From Chloroflexota bacterium (GTDB taxonomy: Bacteria > Chloroflexota > Dehalococcoidia > Lucifugimonadales > JACPCL1): a stretch of 11,244 nucleotides of DNA. Positions 1 through 5,933 of the stretch are shown here, one piece after another; position 1 is the first letter of the stretch; the number at the start of each line of letters is the position of its first letter. The position numbers and the translations under genes are program-made. The stretch spans positions 1 through 11,244 of the forward strand of contig JACQUH010000163.1 of NCBI GenBank assembly GCA_016210375.1, read 5' to 3'. Under the pieces are notes generated by a model. It saw only the letters and a list, made by a program, of their open reading frames with translations, ran no database searches and was not told the DNA's origin.

Positions 1-32
1 CTACGATACGGCTGGCTGTGGAGATAGGATTG

Positions 33-79
33 AACAAAAGAACTGTGGGCTGCCAATGGCGGCCCACAGTTCTTTTGTT
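33..79 (-). terminator. Long hairpin terminator downstream of thrC
   Basis: A 22-bp stem (33-54 with 58-79) closes on a 3-base loop at 55-57. The only non-Watson-Crick position is one G:U-type pair. The core arm reads AGAACTGTGGGC, and both stem ends are A/T-rich, so either strand yields a GC core followed by a U-rich tail. It begins 7 bases past the thrC stop codon, which makes it the natural rho-independent terminator of that gene. The symmetry suggests it could also stop transcription entering from the left edge on the plus strand. The stem is longer than most intrinsic terminators. Confidence 0.8.
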
Positions 80-85
80 TGGCGT

Positions 86-1255
86 TTAGGCCAGCACGTC
101 CAGGTACTTGTATGCCGTGCCTGTGTTCATCAGCACGATGACGCCCTCGGGGTCAAGGGTCCCCGCCTTCAGCAGCTTGCGCAGGCCGGCCAGGGTGGCG
201 GCTCCCTCTGGGCAAGGGTAGACGCCCTCGGCGGAGGCCATGGCCTTAACGTCCGCCAGCAGCTCGGCGTCGGTCACCGTCAGCGCCGCCCCGCCGCTGT
301 CCCGTAGCGCCTGGAGCATGAGGTAGTCGCCGATGGCGGATGGCACGCGGATGCCCGCGGCGACCGTGCGGGCGTTCTGCCAGGGCTCGGCGTGGTCGGC
401 GCCCCGCTGGAAGGCGCGCACGATGGGGGCGCAGCCATCGGCCTGGACCGCCACCATCTTTGTCGTTACCTCGTCAATCCAGCCCAGGGCCAGCATCTCC
501 TGGTAGGCCTTCCAGATGCCCACGATGCCGGTGCCGCCGCCGGTGGGATAGACGATGGCGTCCGGCGTGCGCCAGCCAAGCTGCTCGGCCAGCTCGTACC
601 CCATGCTCTTCTTGCCCTCTGCCCGGTATGGCTCCTGGAGGGTGGAGACATCAAACAGCCCTTCCCTGGCGGCGCGCTCCCGGGAGAGGCGGCCCGCATC
701 GCCGATGAGGCCGTCCACCAGGGTGAGGTGCGCGCCGGCGTCCAGGCACTCTTGCTGGTTGGCCCTGGGGGCGTCCCTGGGCATGAAGACGTGGGCCTCC
801 AGGCCGCCCGCAGCGCAGTAGGCGGCCATGGCCCCTGCAGCGTTGCCGGCGGAAGGCACTGTGAGCTTGCGCAGGCCAAGCTCTCTGGCCCTGGAGACGG
901 CGGCTGACATGCCGCGCGCCTTGAAGGATCCCGTGGGGTTGCCGCTCTCATCCTTGATGTACAGGCGCGGGCAGCCTAGCTGTGCCCCCAGGTTTCTTGC
1001 ATGTATCAGGGGCGTCATGCCCTCGCCCAGGCTGACGACATTCTCCTCGTGGCGGACCGGCATGACCTCAAAGTAGCGCCACATATCGGGCCGGCGTGCG
1101 GCGATGGCGCTGCGGCTTACCTCCCTGCGCAGGTGGGCGAGGTCGTAGCGGGCGTAGAGCACCTTGCCGCAGGCCTCACAGGTGCGGTGCGGCTCCTCTG
1201 CCGAGAACGTCTTGCCGCAAGATGTGCATTCCAGGTGGGAGAGGTAGCTGCGCAT
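86..1255 (-). CDS. thrC: Threonine synthase
   Basis: PLP-dependent enzyme converting O-phosphohomoserine and water to threonine and phosphate, the last step of threonine synthesis, in the cytosol. The 389-residue product starts with a zinc-ribbon-like segment (C10, C13, C26, C29) found in one group of threonine synthases. The PLP lysine is K112 in GSFKARG. SAGNAAGA (135-142) is the usual substrate-loop motif, and the glycine-rich PTGGGTG near 237-243 binds the cofactor phosphate. These are fold-type II features, and the length is normal for the short bacterial/archaeal form. The ATG at 1253-1255 is preceded by GAGGGA at good spacing. The stop is TAA, followed by a strong hairpin terminator. 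No other threonine-pathway gene is nearby. A related PLP lyase such as cysteate synthase is less likely. Confidence 0.95.
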   Translation of the reverse strand: MRSYLSHLECTSCGKTFSAEEPHRTCEACGKVLYARYDLAHLRREVSRSAIAARRPDMWRYFEVMPVRHEENVVSLGEGMTPLIHARNLGAQLGCPRLYIKDESGNPTGSFKARGMSAAVSRARELGLRKLTVPSAGNAAGAMAAYCAAGGLEAHVFMPRDAPRANQQECLDAGAHLTLVDGLIGDAGRLSRERAAREGLFDVSTLQEPYRAEGKKSMGYELAEQLGWRTPDAIVYPTGGGTGIVGIWKAYQEMLALGWIDEVTTKMVAVQADGCAPIVRAFQRGADHAEPWQNARTVAAGIRVPSAIGDYLMLQALRDSGGAALTVTDAELLADVKAMASAEGVYPCPEGAATLAGLRKLLKAGTLDPEGVIVLMNTGTAYKYLDVLA

Positions 1256-1296
1256 GATGATTCCCTCAAAAGAAGGTGGTAGCTTCAGACCATTGA

Positions 1297-1452
1297 AGGG
1301 GCGGAGGGCCTTCCGCCCCTACAGAGCTCTGCTGTATGGGATGTCGTGCTGATAGCCGAGGCTCTGGGCGAAGGCGCACGATATGTCGTGCCCCTACCAA
1401 GCTTGTCTGCCCGCGTCCCTGGGCGGGGCGCACACGTTGGTGCGCCCCTACA
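1297..1452. repeat. Three related GTAGGGGC...GCCCC palindromes
   Basis: Three imperfect copies of one palindromic unit fill the gap between htpX and thrC. Copy 1 pairs 1297-1305 with 1312-1320 (9 bp). Copy 2 pairs 1373-1381 with 1386-1394 (9 pairs with one mismatch, 4-base loop). Copy 3 pairs 1425-1433 with 1440-1448 (9 bp, 6-base loop). Each is followed on the plus strand by TAC or TACA, so the minus strand reads GTAGGGGC at the head of each unit. The variable bases inside the arms co-vary (GGA with TCC, GCAC with GTGC), so it is the structure that is conserved. This resembles the short interspersed palindromic repeats of some Chloroflexota and cyanobacteria, recalled from general knowledge. 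No T-run follows, so these are not classical terminators. Confidence 0.75.
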
Positions 1453-1462
1453 CAGGACGTGT

Positions 1463-2413
1463 CTAACCTCCCATGGCGCGAAGGCGGCGGATGCGCTCCC
1501 CTATGGGCGGGTGCGTGTCAAAGAGGCGGTTCATGGCGCTTGCCTGTCCCTTGAATGGCTCGGCGATGTACAGGTGCGCGGTGCCCTTGGTGTTCACGTC
1601 CAGCGGGTCCTTGTCCCCCGCTATCTTCTCCAGGGCGCCTGCCAGGCCTGCAGGGTAGCGGGTGAGCAGAGCGCCGGCGGCGTCGGCCAGGTACTCCCGC
1701 TGGCGGGACACCGCCATCTGCACCATGATGGCGACCAGGGGCGCAATGATCATCGCCGCCACCGCCAGCGCCAGGAGCAGCGCTCCTCCCGCGTCCTCGC
1801 CCTTGCCCCGGTACCGCCGCCGGGCGCCTGCGCCGTACCAGGTGGAGCGCAGGAAGATGTCGGCCATCATGGCGATGACGCCCACCAGCACGGCGGTGAT
1901 GAGCATGAGGCGGATATCGTAGTTGCGGACGTGGGACAGCTCGTGGGCGATGACGCCTTCCAGCTCCAGGTCCTCCAATTTCTGGAGAAGGCCGGCGGTA
2001 ACGGTGATGGAGGCGTGCTGCGGGTCGCGGCCCGTGGCGAAGGCGTTGAGCGCGCCGTCGTCTATGACGTAGACCCTGGGCATGGGGAGGCCCGCGCCGA
2101 TGCACAGGTTCTCCACGGTGCGATACAGCCTCGGGTGCTGCTGGCGGTCCGCGGGGCGCGCCTCGGAGACGCTGAGGACCAGGGAGTCGCCGGAGCGGTA
2201 GCCCCAGACACCGATGGCCAGGGCGACCGCGGCAGCCAGGGCGGCTACCACCGTGGCCGGGGCGAAGGGCAGTCCTATGGCCAGCCCAAACAGCTCCGCC
2301 ACCACCGCCGGAAGGAGCGTCAGCACCGCGATGAAGAGGATGGTGCGCCGCTTGTTGGCTTCAATGGCCCCATAGATGTTCAGGCTGCTAGGTGGTGAAC
2401 CTGACGGTGACAT
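1463..2413 (-). CDS. htpX: HtpX-family membrane zinc metalloprotease
   Basis: Integral-membrane M48 protease, a family that degrades misfolded membrane proteins. From the ATG at 2411-2413 the product is 316 residues. The zinc site is HELSH at 157-161, with the third ligand probably E240 in REYLAD. Hydrophobic segments lie near 23-45, 51-72, 169-187 and 211-233, as in HtpX. A conserved ALNAFATGR segment precedes the protease motif, and DTHPP followed by ERIRRL near the C-terminus is typical. The frame stays open upstream to 2476 inside lemA. The family usually begins close to the (N)IYGAIEANKRR segment, so 2413 is the best ATG, although a CTG at 2381-2383 would fit family length even better. 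A GAGGAAG lies 12 bases before the ATG. It overlaps lemA by 26 bases, suggesting translational coupling. Confidence 0.93.
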   Translation of the reverse strand: MSPSGSPPSSLNIYGAIEANKRRTILFIAVLTLLPAVVAELFGLAIGLPFAPATVVAALAAAVALAIGVWGYRSGDSLVLSVSEARPADRQQHPRLYRTVENLCIGAGLPMPRVYVIDDGALNAFATGRDPQHASITVTAGLLQKLEDLELEGVIAHELSHVRNYDIRLMLITAVLVGVIAMMADIFLRSTWYGAGARRRYRGKGEDAGGALLLALAVAAMIIAPLVAIMVQMAVSRQREYLADAAGALLTRYPAGLAGALEKIAGDKDPLDVNTKGTAHLYIAEPFKGQASAMNRLFDTHPPIGERIRRLRAMGG

Positions 2414-2957
2414 CGCCACGGGCTGCTTCCTCGGCCTCAAAATAGCCCTCCTCCTTGAAACCGAAATTGCGGGCAACGATGACGCTGGGGAAGGTCTGGA
2501 TGGTGGTGTTCAGGTCACGGACGTTGGTGTTGTAGAACTGGCGGGCATAGGCGATCTTGGACTCAATGTCCGAAAGCTCGCTTTGCAACTGGAGGAAATT
2601 CTCGTTTGCTCTGAGTTGGGGGTAGGCCTCGGCCACGGCGAAAAGGGTCTTCAGTGCGCCGGTCAGCATGTTGTCGGCCTGGGCGGCCTGCTGGGGCGTC
2701 GTGGCGGACATGATGGCGGACCGGGCCCTGGTCACGTTCTCAAACACCTCTCGCTCGTGGGCGGCGTAGCCCTTCACCGTCTCCACCAGGTTGGGCACCA
2801 GGCTGGCCCGGCGCTTGAGCTGCACGTCTATACCCGACCAGGACTCCCGTACCCGCTGGCGCTGCGTGACCAGGCGGTTGTAGGTGATCCACACCACCAG
2901 GACGACCAGTACCAACGGCCCCAGGACGGCCAGGAGGAAGATGACGCCTCCGCTCAT
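2388..2957 (-). CDS. lemA: LemA family protein
   Basis: A 189-residue LemA-family protein: one N-terminal membrane helix (about residues 5-27) followed by a long helical domain. Family hallmarks include VRESWSGIDVQLKRR, LVPNLVETVKGYAAHE, the ARSAI segment, LRANENFLQLQ, and YNTNVRDLNTTIQTFPS. The molecular role of LemA is not established. In many bacteria it sits beside HtpX, as it does here. The reading frame is open back to 3146, but that stretch includes a palindromic repeat and resembles nothing in the family. The ATG at 2955-2957 has AAGGGAG about 8 bases upstream and puts the membrane helix at the usual place. It is the first gene of a likely lemA-htpX operon. Confidence 0.94.
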   Translation of the reverse strand: MSGGVIFLLAVLGPLVLVVLVVWITYNRLVTQRQRVRESWSGIDVQLKRRASLVPNLVETVKGYAAHEREVFENVTRARSAIMSATTPQQAAQADNMLTGALKTLFAVAEAYPQLRANENFLQLQSELSDIESKIAYARQFYNTNVRDLNTTIQTFPSVIVARNFGFKEEGYFEAEEAARGDVTVRFTT

Positions 2958-3050
2958 TGGGTTGCTCCCTTCTCTTCTGCTTGCTTGGGAGTGGCGAATA
3001 GCACGCCCTGGCACTGATGGTCTTTGACTAATTGGACAGACATCCCCATT

Positions 3051-3096
3051 GTCATGCTGAGGGAGGGCCGATGCAATCGGCCCGACCGAAGCATCT
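3051..3096. repeat. Nested palindromic intergenic repeat (GTCATGCTGA...CGAAGCATCT)
   Basis: The outer ends read GTCATGCTGA (3051-3060) and CGAAGCATCT (3087-3096), with ATGCT (3054-3058) complementary to AGCAT (3090-3094). Inside lies a perfect 8-bp stem, GGGCCGAT (3065-3072) with ATCGGCCC (3076-3083), closed by a 3-base loop. This layout matches a widespread class of bacterial intergenic repeats with GTCAT-CTGAG and CGAAG-ATCT ends and a variable inner stem, as I recall them. The count in this genome cannot be known from one copy. Confidence 0.65.
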
Positions 3097-3218
3097 AAGG
3101 CGTTCCGCCAACTGTCTGCGAACCTCCCCTTGAGAACCAGACGCATTGCCGATTGTGCGCCTTAGATTCTTGGCTGCGTCCCAATGGCGTCGGGACTTGC
3201 TCAGAATGGCTTTTTTCA

Positions 3219-3265
3219 CCGCAGCCTGAAGGCTGCGGCTTGAAGCCGCCCCCCTTCAGGGGCGG
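3219..3265. repeat. Double-hairpin intergenic repeat
   Basis: Two adjacent hairpins. The first pairs CCGCAGCC (3219-3226) with GGCTGCGG (3231-3238) around a TGAA loop. The second pairs CCGCCCC (3246-3252) with GGGGCGG (3259-3265) around a 6-base loop. The bridging GGCTTGAAGCC is itself palindromic, so alternative folds are possible. The GCAGCCTGAAGGCTGC type of unit is common as an interspersed repeat in many bacteria. A run of six T (3211-3216) precedes it on the plus strand, so neither strand has the U-tail expected of a terminator, and no gene ends here. Confidence 0.6.
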
Positions 3266-3418
3266 TGCCAAAGCGAGTTTTGTGATGGTCTTTTAGTCGG
3301 GGGACCCAGCCAACCCGAAAGCAAACGGGACCCCACTCCGAGGATAGCCGCTCCTTCTATTGTACTCCTGTGCTGGAACCTCGCGGGGCGGCGCGCCTAT
3401 TGTCCCACGCAAATACGC

Positions 3419-3424
3419 TACAAT
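3419..3424 (+). promoter_or_regulatory. Possible -10 element of the five-gene operon
   Basis: TACAAT closely matches the bacterial -10 consensus and lies 16 bases before the ATG of the first operon gene. The only -35-like hexamer, TTGTCC at 3400-3405, is 13 bases away, which is too close for a normal sigma-70 promoter. If used, transcription would begin near 3431, leaving a leader too short to keep the AGGGGG at 3425-3430 as a ribosome site. Weak call. Confidence 0.25.
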
Positions 3425-3440
3425 AGGGGGCAAGCGGCCC

Positions 3441-4220
3441 ATGCACGACATCCACTGCCACATGCTGCCAGACCTGGACGACGGCCCCCAGACCATGGAG
3501 GAGTCGTTGGAGATGGCGCGCCTGGCCGTTGCGGATGGCATCCAGACGGTGATCATGACTCCCCACGGGGCTCAGGTGGCTGCCAGAGGAGGCAGAGAGG
3601 CCCTGGCGCAGCGGGTGCGGGAGTTCGGTGAGGCGCTGAAGTCCCAGCACGTGGAGCTGAAGCTGGCGATGGGGATGGAGTACCTGCTGACCATAGACCT
3701 CGTGCGAGAGGCACAGCAAGGCAGCACGGTCACTCTCAACGGTTCGCGATACCTGCTGGTGGAGATTGACTTCGTCCAGTGGCCTCCCTACACGGCGGAT
3801 GCCCTCTTCCAGCTTCAGCTTGCGGGGTACATCCCCGTCCTGGCCCACCCTGAGCGGCAGGCCAGCATTCAGGCGTCGCCAGAGCTGCTGGAGAAGCTCG
3901 TGGAGCGCGGCAGTTACAGCGAGGTGACGGCAGGCAGCCTGCTGGGGGATTTCGGGGCCAGGGCCCAGGAGTGCGCGGAGGAGCTGGTGCGGCGAGGGCT
4001 GGTGCACTTCATGGCCTCGGACGGGCACACGCCGACCCGGAACCGCCCTCCCTTGATGGCCCAGGCCAGGGACGCCCTGGCCATGCTGGCGGGAGAAGGG
4101 GCGGCCCTTGCCATGTCCGTCGGCAATCCCCTGGCCGTCCTTACCAATGCCCCCGTGGAAGCCCCGCCGCTGGCAAGACCCATCCGCCGCCGTCGCTTTC
4201 CGTGGGCGGGACGTGGGTAG
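3441..4220 (+). CDS. PHP-family phosphoesterase, CpsB/YwqE-type tyrosine phosphatase
   Basis: A 259-residue metal-dependent phosphoesterase of the PHP superfamily. In Gram-positive bacteria its relatives (CpsB, YwqE, Wzb-analogues) dephosphorylate the tyrosine kinase controlling capsule or exopolysaccharide assembly. The N-terminal DIHCHMLPDLDDGP is the family signature. Likely metal ligands are all present: H5, H7, D14, H42 (TPHG), E80 (GMEYLL), E108, H136 (LAHPER), D194 and H196 (SDGH). RPP near 202-204 is also typical. Length is slightly above the usual 240-255 because of a basic, proline-rich C-terminal tail. The frame opens at 3360, but the ATG at 3441 is chosen: it starts three residues before the HxH motif as in homologues and follows AGGGGG. 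It is first in a tight operon. No partner kinase is in the window. Confidence 0.9.
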   Translation: MHDIHCHMLPDLDDGPQTMEESLEMARLAVADGIQTVIMTPHGAQVAARGGREALAQRVREFGEALKSQHVELKLAMGMEYLLTIDLVREAQQGSTVTLNGSRYLLVEIDFVQWPPYTADALFQLQLAGYIPVLAHPERQASIQASPELLEKLVERGSYSEVTAGSLLGDFGARAQECAEELVRRGLVHFMASDGHTPTRNRPPLMAQARDALAMLAGEGAALAMSVGNPLAVLTNAPVEAPPLARPIRRRRFPWAGRG

Positions 4221-4221
4221 C

Positions 4222-5931
4222 ATGGCGCTGAAGCCAGGGGCTTCGGCGGGGAGCGGTGTGCAAGGCGCTCCTTCCGCTCTTGGGCGTGTCCTGGCCCGTT
4301 TGCGCGTGCAACCAGCATCTCCAGGGCTCCGGGCCGACCTGGGTGTGGCCTTGGGCCTCGCCCTGCTGGCCGTGGCCGTGGCCCACCGCGTCCTGGGAGA
4401 AGGCTATCCGCCGGGGGTGGACACCCCCACTTTTCTTCACCTGAGCTGGTTTACCAGCGAGACGCTTCAAGGGCGTGGGGGCCTGGTAGACCCCTACTGG
4501 TACGGGGGCTTTCGCGCCTTCACCACCTATCCGCCGCTGAGCTACGTTCCGGTGGGAATGCTGGCGGCTATCCCAGGCGTGGGGCTGGTCCTGGTCTACA
4601 AGATAGCGCTGCTGGCCGCCTATGCGGGCACAGGCTATGCTGCCTACTACCTGGCCCGGGAGCTAGGCCAGGGCCGCCCGTGGGCCGCCGTGGCCGGCGC
4701 AATCACGGTGCTTTCGTACCCCGTCCAGGTTGCAGTGGGTCTGTGGGGGTGGTATAGCTCCATGGTAGCGCTGCCCCTGGGCCTCTTGGCCCTGGCCCTG
4801 CTGGAGAGAGCGTCCCAGAGGGGAAGTCGCGCCAGCGCCATAGCCGGCGGAGGGGCCCTGGGCCTGTCCTTTCTGGCCCATCACATGACGGCGATGGCGC
4901 TGGCCCTGGCGCTGCCTTTTTGGGTGTTGTTTAGCTTCCTCGGCGGGGATACCGAGCGCCGCAGGAGCCTGCGGGCCTTGCTCTTGTTCCTGGTGGCCGC
5001 CGTGGCTACGACCGTCTGGTGGATCGTGCCGTGGCTGGGGAACCTGCTGGCGGCGGGGTTCCAGCGAGAGGTCCCGGGGCTGTGGACCTTTCCGCCCTCA
5101 GAGTACCTCCAGGCCCTGGCCAGGCGCAGCCTTATCGGCACGTATGCCTATCCTAACTACCTGGGTGTAGGCCTGACTGCCCTGGGCATCGGTGGTATAC
5201 TCTATGGGTTTGTCGTCCGCTCCCGGGTCACGCCCTATGCCCTGTTCCTGGTGGCGCTGACCGCCTTCAGTCTGGGGGAGCAGGCTAACCCTCTCGTCCG
5301 GGTAGGGCCCCTGAGGGGCCTGGACGTCGCCCGATTTCAGCTTTACATGGCCCCGGTAATAGCTGTCGTGGGGATGCCCTTCGTGGCCTCCCTTGGGCTT
5401 GCCGTGGGCCAGCTCCTGGGCGATGGCAGAAGGCTGCGGTGGCTGCGGGGCGCTGGCGCCGGCCTGGCCCTGGCCCTCCTGCTGGGGCAGACGGTCTGGG
5501 ACAGCGCCGAGGCGTCCCGGAAGCTGTTCGGGCCGTACCGCCTGTCCCCTTCGGCCCAGGAGATGGTCCAATGGCTTGGACAGGATGGCCGCCAGGGGAA
5601 AGTCCTGGGCGTGGGCTTCTGGCACTGGGAGACTTTCTTCCTGCCCTTTTACCTGCGCCGACCTGTAGTGGACGGCTGGCACGACGAGGGGGCCAGGAAC
5701 TGGCGGACGGTCCGGGCGCTGCGCCTCATGATGTGGTCTGGCGAAATAGACGTGCCCAAGGCCCACGCACTCTTGGGAGAGTTGGGCGGCGGGTACATAG
5801 CGGTCCAGGACTACTTTGCGGGCGAGTCTCCCAAGGAGTTCCGCAGCGCCCTGGGTCAATACCCACAGCTCTTTGCTCCCGTGGCCCAATGGGGCGATGT
5901 TACCGTTTTTGAGCGCATACCCCAAGGATAG
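4222..5931 (+). CDS. Polytopic membrane protein, PTPS-related / GT-C-like
   Basis: A 569-residue membrane protein with about ten or more hydrophobic helices (first near 39-56, then between 110 and 425), followed by a soluble C-terminal part (about 430-569). It resembles the family named '6-pyruvoyl-tetrahydropterin synthase-related membrane protein'. That name is historical: the fold is like GT-C glycosyltransferases that use lipid-linked sugars outside the membrane. Supporting features are GVDTPTFLHLSWF (65-77, with D67 in the first outer loop where GT-C enzymes keep a catalytic acid), DPYWYGGFRAFTTYPPLSY (90-108), and HHMTA (220-224). The ATG at 4222 lies one base past the previous stop. 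An earlier in-frame ATG at 4108 adds an arginine/proline-rich segment inside the phosphatase gene and is unlikely. Substrate and activity are unknown; transport or structural roles are possible. Confidence 0.8.
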   Translation: MALKPGASAGSGVQGAPSALGRVLARLRVQPASPGLRADLGVALGLALLAVAVAHRVLGEGYPPGVDTPTFLHLSWFTSETLQGRGGLVDPYWYGGFRAFTTYPPLSYVPVGMLAAIPGVGLVLVYKIALLAAYAGTGYAAYYLARELGQGRPWAAVAGAITVLSYPVQVAVGLWGWYSSMVALPLGLLALALLERASQRGSRASAIAGGGALGLSFLAHHMTAMALALALPFWVLFSFLGGDTERRRSLRALLLFLVAAVATTVWWIVPWLGNLLAAGFQREVPGLWTFPPSEYLQALARRSLIGTYAYPNYLGVGLTALGIGGILYGFVVRSRVTPYALFLVALTAFSLGEQANPLVRVGPLRGLDVARFQLYMAPVIAVVGMPFVASLGLAVGQLLGDGRRLRWLRGAGAGLALALLLGQTVWDSAEASRKLFGPYRLSPSAQEMVQWLGQDGRQGKVLGVGFWHWETFFLPFYLRRPVVDGWHDEGARNWRTVRALRLMMWSGEIDVPKAHALLGELGGGYIAVQDYFAGESPKEFRSALGQYPQLFAPVAQWGDVTVFERIPQG

Positions 5932-5933
5932 GT

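Larger units (their letters stand above)
2958..3440. other. Divergent intergenic region without a gene
   Basis: This 483-base gap separates the minus-strand lemA-htpX pair from the plus-strand five-gene operon, so it should hold promoters for both. I see no credible coding sequence: open frames entering it from lemA (to 3146) and the phosphatase gene (from 3360) lack family similarity, and the lemA extension crosses a palindromic repeat. It holds a nested palindrome at 3051-3096, a double hairpin at 3219-3265, and a promoter-like TACAAT at 3419-3424. No confident promoter for lemA was found. Confidence 0.7.

Noticed and set aside
1..27. Possible 3' end of a plus-strand gene, with TAG at 25-27 just before the hairpin.
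   Set aside because: Eight codons are too few to support a gene; kept only as a hint in the terminator finding.
1297..1452. A short CRISPR array made of the three palindromes.
   Set aside because: The units are unequal in sequence and spacing, vary in the arms, and no cas gene is in the window.
1346..2398. A 350-codon open frame on the plus strand opposite htpX.
   Set aside because: It lies antisense to a clear HtpX gene, its product is rich in G, H, Q and R without any domain pattern, and high GC content makes such shadow frames common.
2958..3146. N-terminal extension of LemA by 63 residues.
   Set aside because: It crosses a palindromic repeat, has no family similarity, and the ATG at 2957 has a good ribosome site and normal family length.
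3357..4223. A 288-codon open frame on the minus strand opposite the PHP phosphatase.
   Set aside because: It covers the phosphatase gene almost exactly and its product shows no recognisable motif, while the plus strand has the full CpsB metal-ligand set.
5098..5925. A 275-codon open frame on the minus strand opposite the PTPS-related gene.
   Set aside because: Antisense shadow: low-complexity product, no membrane or domain pattern, and no ribosome site seen.
4222..5931. A pterin (6-pyruvoyl-tetrahydropterin synthase) function for the membrane protein.
   Set aside because: The family name is historical; the protein is polytopic and lacks the small soluble PTPS fold and its zinc histidines.
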